In this document: one piece after another, positions 32,602 to 45,374 of the stretch
Layout: each line of letters begins with the position of its first letter
Position numbering within the stretch: the stretch's first letter is position 1
Origin: Rhabditophanes sp. KR3021
Taxonomy: Eukaryota; Nematoda; Chromadorea; Rhabditida; Alloionematidae
DNA: 64,000 nucleotides
Direction: 5' to 3'
Assembly: GCA_963281155.1 (NCBI GenBank)
Contig: CAUJLY010000001.1
Location: 7,874,001 to 7,938,000 of the forward strand
Program-made: the position numbers and the translations under genes
The notes under the pieces: model-generated
The model's database searches: none
What the model was told of the DNA's origin: nothing
The model's input: the letters and a program-made list of their open reading frames with translations, nothing else

Positions 32602-33467
32602 ATTTATGATTGCTTCTTAATGACCAAATTATTTATAAAATACTTTGTCCTTATTTAGTATTCAAACAATTATTTTGAAAATTATTAAATATTAACTATC
32701 TTTTGGTGGCATAGCAACAAGTTTGCTTTTGATTGTGTTACTAACATCTCTGTTCTTATATCTGAGGACAAACGTTCAATATGAAAGTGGTTTAGCAATG
32801 AGAAATGTTATAATAAAATGAATTTACTTCAGAGCTAAAATGACTAGATTTAAAAATTTAACTGTCAAAACAAGAAATGCACATTTGCGTGATAAAAACT
32901 TCTTACAAAAATGAGTAGATTTTGGAGAAATTTTATACATTCTGGCATGTAGGTGCCCTTATATGATTATAGCATGAAGGCATACGTTTTTTCAAATCTA
33001 AATACGTTACATCGCAGACAAAATAATGTTTACATCCCCTAGCATCTTCAAGGACTGTTATATTATGTTACCTTGCTATTACTTATTCAAATGAAATAAC
33101 AATACAATACTACAAGAACATTTTGCATGTTGATTTAAAGTTGAGATCTTTATTCACTTTTAATTGTCAAAATTAATCATAAAACCATTAAACCACTTTG
33201 TATTATTTCCATAAAGTTTTTAACTATTTGTTATTGTAATACAATTAACTATTCTATATATTGTATACATTTATTTTAATCTAAAAAATAAGCATGATCC
33301 TTTGTTTTTATTTCTATTAAAGAACAAATCTGATCAATTTTGAAACTATCAATAATTTATGTAAATTAAGGCATTAGTTTAATGGATCTGCTCTTGACTT
33401 GTGCAACCATTAAAAGCTTTTTTAATTATTCTTCAACACTTAATGGACTATTAATGCAATTTGTTTA

Positions 33468-33604
33468 GTATAAAAAAGCCAAAATTCCGTTAAACAAATA
33501 ATACCAGTCATCAATGCTTCATTTTTATTACTGTTATCGTTATTGCCGTAGCCAAAACCATGACTGAAGAAACTGACGGAGGATTCCTTTCCAGTATATG
33601 AAGA
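33468..33604 (+). pseudogene. Remnant of a small secreted gene (TATA box plus broken leader)
   Basis: GTATAAAAAA at 33468 is followed by an initiator-like CCAGTCATC and an ATG at 33514. The ATG frame stops after 17 codons. The frame one base over encodes FIFITVIVIAVAKTMTEETDGG, which looks like a signal peptide and acidic start. The leader has therefore lost its start by a one-base shift. No later exon is clear. Low confidence. Confidence 0.3.
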
Positions 33605-34610
33605 TCAAAAAATTGGTGTTAATACAGTTATCAAACAAATTTAATACTCACCACATATAAGTTGTTTGCAATACGTATGTACTTCCTAAATTAATGTATT
33701 GCTTTCAATAAAATAAACTCCATACAAGCAACTTTTTTGGTAATAAACATTGGTATCAATTTTAGACAAATTGCTTTATTTTATTTAAGGTTGACTTATT
33801 TTACATGTGTAAATCAAATTAACACGAAGAATATTATTCTTACATGGAGTAATTTATAATTTTTATTTATCGACGGCTCAGACATCCAAGGAAGATTGGG
33901 TGACCTTCACAGTAAAAACTCGGGAAGAAACCGCAGGGTGGGAAGGTTATCATCATGGCCAGACGATTTCTAATACTTTACTCCGCAACTTATTCTCTTG
34001 CTCATACCAGCTCAACTGGGTTATGAATTTTGGAATAAAGAAGAAGGAAGTGTTTGTGTCAGTGCAATTGAATGTATGTACGTGTGCGATCATTATTTTT
34101 TGACAACAAATAAATTTATTTTATCAAAGGTTTTATACAAAAAATATTCGCATTTTAATGGCACATACCACAATTATTAAAAAGCAATTATTTTTATATT
34201 TTTTGTGACATTCAACAAAATATTTAACTCAACCAACAACACAATATGTTGAAGGCAAAAAGCATATCAGACGACATTTACTAAAAATTGGCACAATATT
34301 TAACATCCATTCTCAATTAACCTTTAAAATATAAGCAATTTTGGAGTCTTATTTTTATTTGGTCAATTTATGTAGTTGTGGAGAACGTGTATCTATTTTT
34401 ATATGCCTCTTTCTTTTTAGTGCCTCTTTATAACACCTTTTAATGGCATGAATAAGCACATTTCTACTCAAAAACCGAACTATTTAATTTTATGGGATGA
34501 GTAACGTGGAAGAGGGATGATTTGATGAGTTAAAATAAATGTTATTCCATTTATCTAATTCAAATAGACTAAATAGACACATTTATAAATCTATAGTACT
34601 TATTTACATT
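33605..34610. other. Intergenic region with weak ORFs
   Basis: About 1 kb. Around 33890-34130 two overlapping frames have some coding-like composition (for example GYEFWNKEEGSVCVSAIEC before a GTATG donor), possibly an exon of an unrecognised gene or remnant. Nothing else is supported. Confidence 0.3.
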
Positions 34611-34627
34611 TATTTCAGCTTTTCCGA

Positions 34628-34900
34628 ATGGCAGAAATACGCTTAAACGTTCTAAATTGTGAAGGTGATTTGGACGCTGAAACTAAACTGATTCCATACA
34701 CATCTCTACCCTCCTTTCTAAATATGTACGAGGATGATGAATGCGATGAAGATGATGACATGGAAGCTTTATTCAAAAATGAAGCCACAAGATGGAATCC
34801 AAAATCAAATTATTGCCTAAAAATATTCGCTGCAATTTCTATTGCTTTATTTTTGTTAGAAATAACTATTTTGATATGTGCCAAATTCATGAATTTTTAG
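34628..34900 (+). CDS. Small tail-anchored-type protein, 90 aa
   Basis: A single exon. The N-terminal 60 residues are acidic (MYEDDECDEDDDMEALF) and lack a signal peptide. One hydrophobic segment (IFAAISIALFLLEITILICAKF) lies at the very C-terminus, the layout of a tail-anchored protein with a cytosolic acidic head. TTATTTCAG ends 10 bases before the ATG and is a likely trans-splice acceptor. The family is not recognised. Confidence 0.6.
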   Translation: MAEIRLNVLNCEGDLDAETKLIPYTSLPSFLNMYEDDECDEDDDMEALFKNEATRWNPKSNYCLKIFAAISIALFLLEITILICAKFMNF

Positions 34901-35530
34901 GCGAGTTTGTTATTCTTTTATTAACAACTTCCTTTTTTAGAAAATCAAAGATTGGCGTGCATTTATGGCCCTTGATATGCCTAAATATTTTATATTTTTA
35001 AGCATTTCCGGACTATCATTTTTAAATGGTTTAAGGAAAAGGTAGATTATTGCGGCCAATATAAAAAATATATTATGTTTATCCATTTGATCTTAAATGT
35101 ACTATTGAGTGATGTAATACATGTTTATTATTATTGTCTATTTTTAATAAAAAATTAGAGGAAGTTATATTGATGTGTTGATGTGTCTTTATTTCGGGAA
35201 TATGATAATGAAGTAATAGGAATATTTAATTGGAAACAAATTACCCACAATGATCCCCTTCTAGATGATATGATAATATTGCTTATTTTTAATAAACTTC
35301 TGGATGATTTAACATTCACAAACATTATTTATACACATTCATCCCACATGCTTTTAAAATCTCTAAAAAAATAAAATATTAAGATTCAGTTCAGAAGACA
35401 AGTAAAAAACATATTTTCTATTAAAAGTAGCTAATCATTTTTTCAAACAAAAACATATGCACATGAATTAGCCTTTAAGCTTAATAATCTCACAAATAAA
35501 CTGTCCAATGTTGGCCTTTCACCTGGCGTC
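34901..35530. other. Intergenic region
   Basis: About 630 AT-rich bases with AATAAA-type signals and no supported gene, leading to the X-box. Confidence 0.35.
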
Positions 35531-35544
35531 GTTGCCAAGGCAAC
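35531..35544. promoter_or_regulatory. Perfect palindromic X-box (RFX / DAF-19 site)
   Basis: GTTGCCAAGGCAAC is a perfect inverted repeat of GTTGCC with a 2-base AA spacer and matches the X-box consensus (GTTNCC-N1-3-GGNAAC). In nematodes X-boxes within about 250 bp of the ATG mark genes for cilia of sensory neurons, bound by the RFX factor DAF-19. This one is 150 bp upstream of the ATG at 35694. Confidence 0.75.
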
Positions 35545-35693
35545 GTTATATCTAACATCCATCTTCGGTGTATATACACCCGTCTATGCACACTTTCAGT
35601 TTGCAATCTATTCATAAATACTAAATTTTAGTCTATTTTATGGCAAAAAACAAATACCAAACTAAATTTTGTTTTTAAGAAAAAGGTTTTAGG

Positions 35694-36343
35694 ATGACTC
35701 ACTACGAGAACACTATGGAACCTCTTGATTTAAGGTTACTTGATGCTGTTGTTACTAATTTAAAGGTATGTTGTTGTTATCGATGATGGCTACACCAAAA
35801 TACATATGCACTTTGCACAATTAGTAGTTTCAAACTAACCATAAAGCATATCCATACTCGCTTCTTATAACTTTTCTATCTTCTAGTTTACAAAACAAAA
35901 CATAGAAGATTTCGAATTAAATCTGAAAGTTGTTGCCGAATCACTAAAAATGAGAGAATCCGAAAACACATTCAATGATTCAGTAAGTCGCCTAACACGT
36001 ATTTGTTATAATTAAAGATTTTTAGAATACTGCTGACTTCTCCTTCGATTATGGGAGTAATCATGATGACTCATCCAACATGTATGACAACATTCTTGAC
36101 TTGTCTAATTTCGATTCCATTACATTAAGTGCGCTTCGGAAATCAAGTAAGACACAACTTATTAATATTAATGCAGGGTGATTTTTAGTAAAAACGCCGA
36201 TCAAAAAAAGGGATTTAACAACAAACAGTGACCTTGATTCTGATCTACCACCAGAATCTCCACGTTCAAATGTGGGTAGACTACTTTCTAAGTCACCACG
36301 TTACCGCAATAATGTATGTTTTATTTTAAAACAGAAATATTGA
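35694..36343 (+). CDS. Small acidic protein downstream of an X-box; candidate ciliary gene
   Basis: Exons 35694-35765, 35887-35982, 36026-36146 and 36189 onward join in phase. The last exon runs to a TGA at 36341-36343, or splices out 21 nt to the same stop. The product is about 148 residues. The N-terminus (MEPLDLRLLDAVVTNLKFTKQNIEDFELNLKVVAESL) is predicted helical. An Asp/Ser/Asn-rich middle (MYDNILDLSNFDSITLSALRKS) and a basic, Ser/Pro-rich end follow (SPRSNVGRLLSKSPRYRNN). GGTTTTAG ends one base before the ATG, a clear trans-splice acceptor. No family is recognised. The X-box 150 bp upstream suggests expression in ciliated neurons. It might also be a 5' exon set of the gene that follows, but the phase leads to a stop at the next acceptor (37184). 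Confidence 0.65.
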
Positions 36344-37193
36344 CTATGGACATCTCTCCTTCAATTGAATTTTATACATTAAAATTATCTTTACACAAAT
36401 TTAACCCCCTTAAAGTGCAAATGGTTTAATAAACTGAATTAGCTTTAATCTAGTTGACAGCCTATATCTCAGATATACTTTGTCGGTGATGGTCCCCTAC
36501 CTAAATGTAAATCATCACTTGTTCTTTCTCGTAACAAACTTTCTTTTTCGGCCTTCAATAATTGTTCGAGATAGGGAGATGGAACCTTTACATCTATTTT
36601 TATATATACTTTCTATCAATGTTCTATGGCCCTTCCTTCCATTTAATTATGTTTGGCAAGTGGCGTCTTAGATCTCTTTTAGAGTACTAGCCATCACATA
36701 TATTCATTTGAATATATAACTGATTGCCATAGATATGTATGTGGACACGGCTTTCTCTTATCATTATTTGAACAAAAATTGATATAGAGGAATATCTATC
36801 GAATCCTTCACTATCAATCGACTTTCTCTTTAATCACAAAAATGAACTTCGCCGTAGGCGAGCAGTCACCTAACAACTAGTGCTTTAATAATCAGCGCCA
36901 TCTACAAGCGTTTACACATCTTTACACATATCCTAATTTTTTATCATACCTATAATAATTTTGACTTACCGTAAAATAATCATCTCATCACTTTACCTGG
37001 TTAATTTTAGTATTTTACATAACAACACACACTTACCTATTTGCTCATTTATTTAATTAAAAATAAGAGAGAACGTGTATGATTAAACTGTTATTAAATT
37101 TGTTTGTTACTATACAATCCTTTTGATGCATTCACTTTTTGATCAAAATTGAACCCTTCATTCTATCTATTATTCCAAATACAGCAAGCATAA
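36344..37193. other. 850-bp spacer
   Basis: AT-rich, no supported gene. It ends in ACAG at 37181-37184, ten bases before the next ATG, which reads as a trans-splice acceptor because TAA directly precedes that ATG. Confidence 0.4.
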
Positions 37194-39254
37194 ATGTACT
37201 ATTCAAATAGCTATTCCGACTTGTCCAACCTTCACAATCCTAATAGTAATAATATCAATAATATTAGTAATAGCAATAATATTAATAATAATATTACCAA
37301 TCATAATATTACTAATTCACAATCACATAATTCCAATTCTTTCCATCGCCCAAATCGTTCTCCTGTTCAGAGAAATCCTTTGCACAACAAAGTCGACGAT
37401 AGTCTAAGGGACATCAATTCTCTCCTTCAGTCATACAATCCTCAAAACTCCTATGAGAAACCTTCGGTATTCCAATCCCGTTTAAGAAATTTATCAAGTC
37501 CATCCTTCCCCTCCTTCCACAATCAGCAGCAATCACAACCATTTGAAGAAAGACCTCTTCTAAAGAACCGTCCAACGTCCCCAAATCTAAACACCTCTTA
37601 CTACGAGGAAGATTCATCTAATCCCTTGAACACGCATCCCTCCAACTTGCTCAACCATTTCGACCATCGCAATCACTACTTTAATCCTCCCACCAACAAC
37701 AATCACCAACACCACCACCTCAATATCCCAACAAAACAACAATCATCTTCTCTATTCCACAACACATTTCCATCCCCACAATTGAGTCACCATCATTACT
37801 CTGGCACTGACAAAAACCCACCGTCTCTAACCAACCCCTTCGTTGACACAACTTGCCTAGACGAAATATTAACTGATACTGAAATGTCTAAAAGTTCACC
37901 CTTTTGGAAGTCTTCTTTCAATGGGATCAAGGAAAGGTACTCCAATGGTTATTTTAATGATTCACCTTCCTCGGACAACGAATACTCCTCTTCTAATAGA
38001 GGTTATTCTTTGCCTAGACGATCAAAAACTCCAACTGCTTCTTATTTGAGTAAAAGTTCTAGTCAGCATGATGGTTTTAGAAATTATGAAAATGGTGGTT
38101 CTTCGATTCTACAAGCAGCTCTAGAGAGGAAATATCACGAGGCTCCTGAACTTTCACCACATACTTCTTACGTTAGAAAACCAGGCACAGATTTAGGAAC
38201 CTATTGGATGAGTGTCAACAGGCAATCCCCTTCCCGGAACGTATCCGCGGCCGAAAGACTTGAAAAACTCCAAGAGCCAGCCTATCTAAACTCCTATCAC
38301 GGCGGAACATCCAAGCCATTTACATCCTCCACTTTACCTACTCGCAGACCTGGCAACCATTCCGTGGCCTCAAAAGCCGCCATCTTCTCAACTCGAGATG
38401 ATATTGATTCTGACAGACTATCTGCAGCCAATGACTTTGCCCGTTCACTTGTCTCTAACTCAAAAATTGATCTAAGTTATTTGGATGATGCAGTTGCTGA
38501 ATTAGCTATAAAGAATGGACATCACCAGCTCAGTGGTAGTATGTTTAATGGCTCAGCTGGATTAAATAAATTCCCAACTAGTCAAATTAATTCGCCTGTT
38601 GTGTCGAGGAAGGTGGTGACAACGACTGTTATGCATTCGCCATCTCTGGATTTGGGAAGTGATACGAGTCAACATTCTAATATTCATGACTTGCCCCATC
38701 CTAAGCCAAAGCATAATTTGAGGGAACAGTTGATGAATGCTACGATGGCCTCGTCCCAGATTTTTGATAGACAAACTTCGCCATCGAGGATTATGTTTCC
38801 TGTTATGAATACTGGAGCAGTGGCTTCAAAGGTGACAACATTTGAATTGAAGACATCTTCTCCAACCCCACCAAATTTACTAGCCTTAGCTTCTCAATTA
38901 AATGGAAATGGTCAATTCATGACCTCTGAGGATATTTCTCGTTCAACCTCTTCCTCACCCTGCCACACTCCAACGTCTCTTTCGCCTAAATCAACCGTCT
39001 TCAGGACTAAACCTGTCCTTCACATAGACTCAAATTCGTTTTATCACACTCCATCGAAAGAACATCTTTATGGGTTACAAAGTCCAACCAATTCCTCAAC
39101 CACTTATTCACTTTCAAACGGAGTTGCTTCGGTGACTTCTCATTCTACAAGTAATGGAAAGGATGGATCTGTGACAGTCAGTAGGACTTTTAAATACCAA
39201 ACACCGAATAGTTTCGCACCCGAAGAGCCTAGGGTTAATCAACATTTCTATCAG
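37194..39254 (+). CDS. Large Ser/Asn/Pro-rich coding exon; probable alternative N-terminus of the PP2A B'' gene
   Basis: One open exon of 687 codons from the ATG at 37194 to a CAG/GTTTGT donor at 39254, phase 0. Without splicing the frame would end at 39356. It is low-complexity: an Asn/Ile/Ser run from an AAT-type repeat at 37230-37320, then long Ser/Pro/His/Gln-rich disorder. A few ordered-looking patches occur (SSILQAALERKYHEAPEL, GTYWMSVNRQSP, KIDLSYLDDAVAELAI). No domain is named. No matching downstream exon is found before 46482, whose acceptor is also phase 0. The long N-terminus of human PR130 (PPP2R3A long form) is likewise one big exon. So joining to the PP2A core is proposed but unproven. 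Confidence 0.6.
37230..37320 (+). repeat. AAT-type microsatellite inside a coding exon
   Basis: Imperfect AAT/ATA triplet run encoding Asn with some Ile, Ser and Thr. It stays in frame, so length changes would alter an Asn-rich tract without disrupting the protein. Confidence 0.75.
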
Positions 39255-42200
39255 GTTTGTGGTTTATTAAATCTAAATTGGGCATCTCTCTTCCTAAAAT
39301 TAGAATGTTTCTCCAAACTAAATGTAAAGAACTGTATGTGGGTATTAAAAATGTAATGACCTAAACAATCAAAGTCCAAGAGATCAGTGTTATCTGTTTT
39401 CGCCTGATGACGCTTCTTCAAACAAATGTGTCTCAAAGATACCCATCTTGATAAAGACACCAAATAACATTTCGATTACGTAACACCTTCATTGTGTTCG
39501 AGTCTATGACTAAAAATATAGTTTAATTTAGAAGAAATTATCCTTCTTTTTCTTCTAATGACTTCTATTTTGTTTCATTCCACTCCTTTTTACTACTATT
39601 CATTCATAATATAGCTATTATATTATTTTGTCTGAGTATTGGTAATATTGTTTGTTTGTCTCATAAACTATAAAAATGTATCCATTTATATATTTTTTAA
39701 TCATCTCAAAATACTTTTGAAAGGAAATAGGCTTTTTGACTTTTATTGTTAAAAATATATAGTTAGCAACAAAAAATAACCCTCCTATTTATCCATTACC
39801 TACAAAAACAAACCGAATTATTTCCTATTATTTGGTGAAAAAATGTTGCTATTAGAATCAAAATTAAATAAATATTTTTGTTTTTCGAAGTTTCAATGAA
39901 TTTTTTATTTGATTGCTTTTTTTGTACCGTTATACATATCAAAATGATATAATATGTGGTTGCATAAAACCTCAGCAAATACAAACTTTTGGACCCAACG
40001 ACAATGATTTGATTTTTTATCACTTCCTTCTATTTGTGTGTGGATAATTAAATACTTCCTTTTATCTTAAAGGTGTCATCTTTAAAAATTTAGAAAATTG
40101 ATGTTCTTTCATAATTGATATTTGTATATAGTTAGTTTATATGTGAATATAATCACATCAAAGTGGTATGTCTCATATATACAAATGTATTTCTAATAAT
40201 ATTCAGTTACCAAAATATTATCTTATTATCTTGTTCATTTCAAAAAATATCTCACAAAACACAGAAAGACAAACACTTTTGATGTTCCATTAACACCTTT
40301 AACTGTCACCTTTTGCATACCATCTTTTATGAGGTTTAATCATTCGTTTTACTGCATTCATATATTTGTGGCTATTTAACAGGTACAAGAATCGCCTATG
40401 ATATCATTAGGGATAACTCTTTCTACTATAACTTATCGTTTTTTTGTACTATCAACTTTTAATTGCATCATCTTTTAAAGGTTTTAATAAATTTTAATTG
40501 ATACCAATTAAATCAAAGATAAAAAATTACGTATGCCTATAGCAAAGATCTTTTAAAATTACTTTTCCAAAGGTTAAAATCATGCAACACAAATATATTC
40601 AATATATCACATATACATTCATCCTAACAATATTTATTTAGCTAAGATGCCTTATGAATCATAGTTACAACAAAAAACGCATTATTCTTTACTGTTACAT
40701 ATAGATCTTTACATATTTTTATTTATTATACACAGAAATGATTCTGATAAAATCACACTTTGTTCTTTTGTCAAGAAAGTGATTTGTATATATATGTGCA
40801 TTTGTTCTGAAATTGAAATGTATGGCTCTTTTTGATATCGAAGTATACGTTCAATTTTTGTTTGTTTAATTTATTTTATAAAATCAGTTAAAAAAAGCCC
40901 TTCAAACTTTACTTTTAAGAGTATCCATTTTTTGAGAGATTATGTTACATGATACAACAACTGATCGAAGGATGTTTTTTGTACACATTCTTTCTTTATA
41001 CAACAAAAATATTGCATTAATATTACATTAAATGATTTACACTTAAATTAGGTTGTCAGAAGATAAACCATATTTAATATTATAAAGACTAATGAAATAT
41101 CTTTAATTCAATATACACCTTAAATTTGTTGTGTCTAAATGAACCATTTAGTTTTGTTTATCAAAAAGGTTTCGTCCATTAGAGAGACAATATTGAATTA
41201 CTACTTTTGAACTATTGGCGACACAAAGTATTATATACTATATTATTTTGTGAATGTATTTAAATCTGACTAATCATCGTAATAATAATGTACATTATTT
41301 AAAATCAACATAAATATTTAATAATTGCACAAAATAATGACGTTACGTTGGCTCAAATTGCAATCAACTTATCATATGTACTATTTATATGTATAAAGTA
41401 GATTTTTTGCGTTTCGGACAATAAGCACATTCATATATACCAACAACACTTTCTTTTTACATTACTTTCGTCTTAACTAGTATTGTTTAGTGTAACTATT
41501 TTTAAACGAAGCTACATTTGATGGCATTAACTGTTCTTCTTATTCTACTGTTATTAATAATCTTTAACAGACTGAATTTGTTTATAGATGTCTGTACTAT
41601 CACGTTATTTTCGATATAAAAAGTTCTAAACCAAATTACTTTAAAAAGCTGAATCTTATCAATTTTCCTGATTTAGTCATACAATAAAGATGTCCATCCT
41701 ATTTGCATTACTTCAAAACCACTATTTATAAAAAACCATCATCAACCACATCCTCATTACCTTAATTTGTGTGTTAACTGGACGACACGTCAAATAATAA
41801 TAATTTAATAGTATAACTTCGCCCATTTTTTTGGTAATTTTGTTTTGTTAACCATCATTATTACTACAACTATATACCTGATTTTTATAAGCTGCTTTTG
41901 CAAGTTAATAAGTATATGTTTATTAAATAAAAAAGATCCATTTAAACAACTGCTAAAGTTTAAACTTGCCACAACCCCTGTTAGTTTTTTTGTTTATTAC
42001 CAATTTGTTTATATCCATTAACTATTACTCATTTTAAGGGAATTTCCATCTTTTTTCAAGTTAAGCTACTTTTTATTTAGTTAATTGGTAACAAAAGGGT
42101 AACATCTATTTCACTGAATTACTAAACTTTATTTGAAATGGAGACGCAAAAAATGAATTTAGTCTTCATTTGAAGAAGTTTATTTTATTTAATTACACAA

Positions 42201-45200
42201 TACTCTTCTTTTTTGAGTAAAAAATTACATCCAATAAGTGATTATTATTAAAAATTTAACTAAAACTTTCACCACTATCTTTCTTTTTGTCAACTAAGAA
42301 AACACTTTTACTAAAATCTAACCAGAAATTTTCACTTGTATACATTTCTTTCTACACATACATATATCTAAAATTCAAGAAGTTATATTAGGTACGTTTT
42401 TTAAGCTCATCTTCTAATTGTTAGGGAATAAAAACTAGTTTTAGTGTGTGGTAATAAGTTAACTGATTTTTCTTAGTTATATGTACTCAAACTCTTCTTC
42501 CCTTCTAATATATATACTTTTCTTAATAACATGAAGTCTTTTTGACCACTACAAATAATTTAGAGATATTTTTAAATACTTTACTTTTATTATTATTTGT
42601 TGTTTGTGTGAATAAGGTGATTAACTTTTCTCTTTAACATACATGACAACTCAATAAAAAGACGACCACACTATATTCAGATCATCAGCATGGTAACAAT
42701 TTACTTTATCTTAAGCTTCAGTGGCTACTACTGCCAATTTATTATTTTATATTCCCATTTTCTTAATTAAATCATCATCTTTTTTGTAGTAGCTTGACAA
42801 TTAAATAAATAAACGAATATACATCTCTTTTAATTGAAAAGAGCAGCTTTTCTTCCTCTAACATATGTTTAATTTGATGACATTCAATATAAATTTTATA
42901 TAAATCCAATATAAATTGAGCATAAGTCAAATTAAGTAGTATAACTTTACAATCCACCACAAATAGATACATTAACATATATAAAGGATCTCCAAGTACT
43001 ATTACTTAAAGTTTAACCATATGCTCCATCACACTAAAATCTATTACTTTCTCTTTTTCATTCATTTATTAATAACAAGAAAACTTTTATTATCTTTTAA
43101 GTAAGTACTCACACCCATTTGTTCTAGATAAGGTCTGTCTTTTGGAAATCGTAAATTTAAATTTGTTTAAGACACTTTTAAAACTATTAATGTACAAATT
43201 TCGCCATCATCTCATCATCATAATAACAAACAATAACCATGTACAAAAGTTTGTTCTCCCTTTTACACGCAACACTAATTAACCAAAACGCCTATTTCAT
43301 TTGACTATGAATGCATCTTAAATTAGGCTCTTAACTTTACATGTTTTCTTTTGTAAAATAAATTGTACTACTAAGGAAATGATCAAAAGCTTATTATTTG
43401 TACAATTTCACGTTTACCTTGCAACTTTTAATATATTCTTTTATCTTTTTTAAACATTAAAGACACCCCTGCCACATCAAAAGGCGATTTGTCCTTTACT
43501 TATTTGTATCACTAAAATTTCACTTTAATTGATAGTAAAATAAGCATCTTGGCAAAATAATAATAACTAAATTTTAACTCACCTCTTTAAACTGATAAGC
43601 TATGCCGACTTTATGCCTAAAGTCACTTAATCGAATGGTCAATACTTGTTCAGAACGAACCTGCTTAAAAGTATCCTCAAATATCCACTTTATTCAAAAC
43701 GAGGTTTTGTTCCTTGCAATTAGTTTTAGATCCTCTTTCAAAGAGAGATAATGGCTGATGATATTGATAGTGTCAACTTCTTTTTATCACACAAAGAATT
43801 TGTTTTATTAGTGGTAGGGAGAAGATATAGATGTGTATGTGAGTGTTTTCTTATTTCGACCAACCCAGATTTAAATGATTTTCTTTGATACCTAATGTTA
43901 ATGGATTTTCCAATCCGAGTAAATTTGTTGTTTAATGCATTTACCTAATTATTGGTGGCAATAGTCAAGTCCATTTGGTTACCCCCTATAGTTTGTGATT
44001 TGGTTTATAATTTCCTCTAGTTACGTTTATTATCACCCCCACCAACGTCCTTTCAAATGTATACCCGTTCAAAATACAAATGATGATGACCATCATCACT
44101 AGCCCCACGATCACCCATCTATCTCATTCAACAACACAATAAATTCAAAGTATTCATCACTACCACCCAACAAACTAAATGACAAAATTTGTCTCTTTAA
44201 CCAAAACAAATGATGTTGGAAAGTCTTTACAAGAAGTTAGTATTATAATGTTGTAGTAGGGTGATCATCAACCGTTTATCATATATTCTGATTCTAATAA
44301 TATTATAATATTTTGTACTTATTGCATTTAAGTAGTCAAAGAACACCGATAGTACAAGGCAAAAAGTCATGTTTTGGGATAGAAAAAGCGATTTTGAGGA
44401 GACTTCTTTTTTTACTTAGAATTAGTCTTTTATAATGTTTTGGATTAGTACATTAAGCGACACCCTTGAACGGCTAGCTCTTTTTTACGAAGAGATCATT
44501 TACGAGAGGATATATTGATATAAATTGATTAGGAAAGTTTCTTTATCTCATTAACTTTGTTTGCTCAGTTTTTAACTTAACTTTTGTGGATGTAGTTATT
44601 CTTTAAATTGATAAAACCTGTACATACAAAGTATGCTGAATGCATAAATTAAGTCCCCTAAAAAATATGTTTTCTATTTAAACAAAAATTCCTTTGTCCT
44701 AAACGTTTATATTACATATGTGAATATTATTATAATATTTTCCCCAATCAAAGATATAATATGTTGTGTCCTATTTATCTATCAACAAAAACAAAAGTAT
44801 TAAATTTTATTTACACCTTTGTAGAAAAACTTAGTTTGACCAAGTATTTATGTATTGGTTTAACTTTATATTTTTTGCTAAATATTTAACCAGCATATAT
44901 TACTTGTATATAATTGATTATTTGTTAAATGAGGCTATCATATCTATCTTTTTTTACTTTACTAAAACTAGCTTATTCTGCCACAAAAAATATATTTAAT
45001 TCAATTATATCTTTTTGTTGAAGAGATAGCACATCTTTTTAATTTCAATTAGTAGGCTTATTACATCTATTTCTTTTTCCAACAACCTTCATGTACTTTG
45101 TTGAAACTGTACACAGACTCTTATTAATGCTAGTTGTTCAGTGCCGAAGATGTACCTTTATGATTAAGTATTCTCTTGGTCGCCATTTGATCTAGAGAGT

Positions 45201-45374
45201 GGTAGCCTTGTTCGTTGATTCGCTTTGTTTTATGTTTATTGGTAAAAATCATTTTAACTTATTCTAGTTTATACGCCTTGACTAAATATTTTTAATAAGA
45301 AGAGGATTGTTTAGGGCCATTTTGAGTTTAATTTATGGTCTAAATTTAATAAATTAAAAGTTATATAAAACATT
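39255..45374. other. 6.1-kb non-coding interval, probably an intron of the PP2A B'' gene
   Basis: No coding exon could be supported here. The plus strand is rich in T and C runs and poor in long ORFs. It follows a donor at 39255 and precedes the short-form first exon at 45375, so it probably contains intron sequence and the internal promoter. No RNA gene or mobile element could be recognised. Confidence 0.4.

Noticed and set aside
39796..40023. 75-codon minus-strand ORF in the 6-kb interval
   Set aside because: Ile/Phe/Lys/Asn-rich as expected for random AT-rich DNA.
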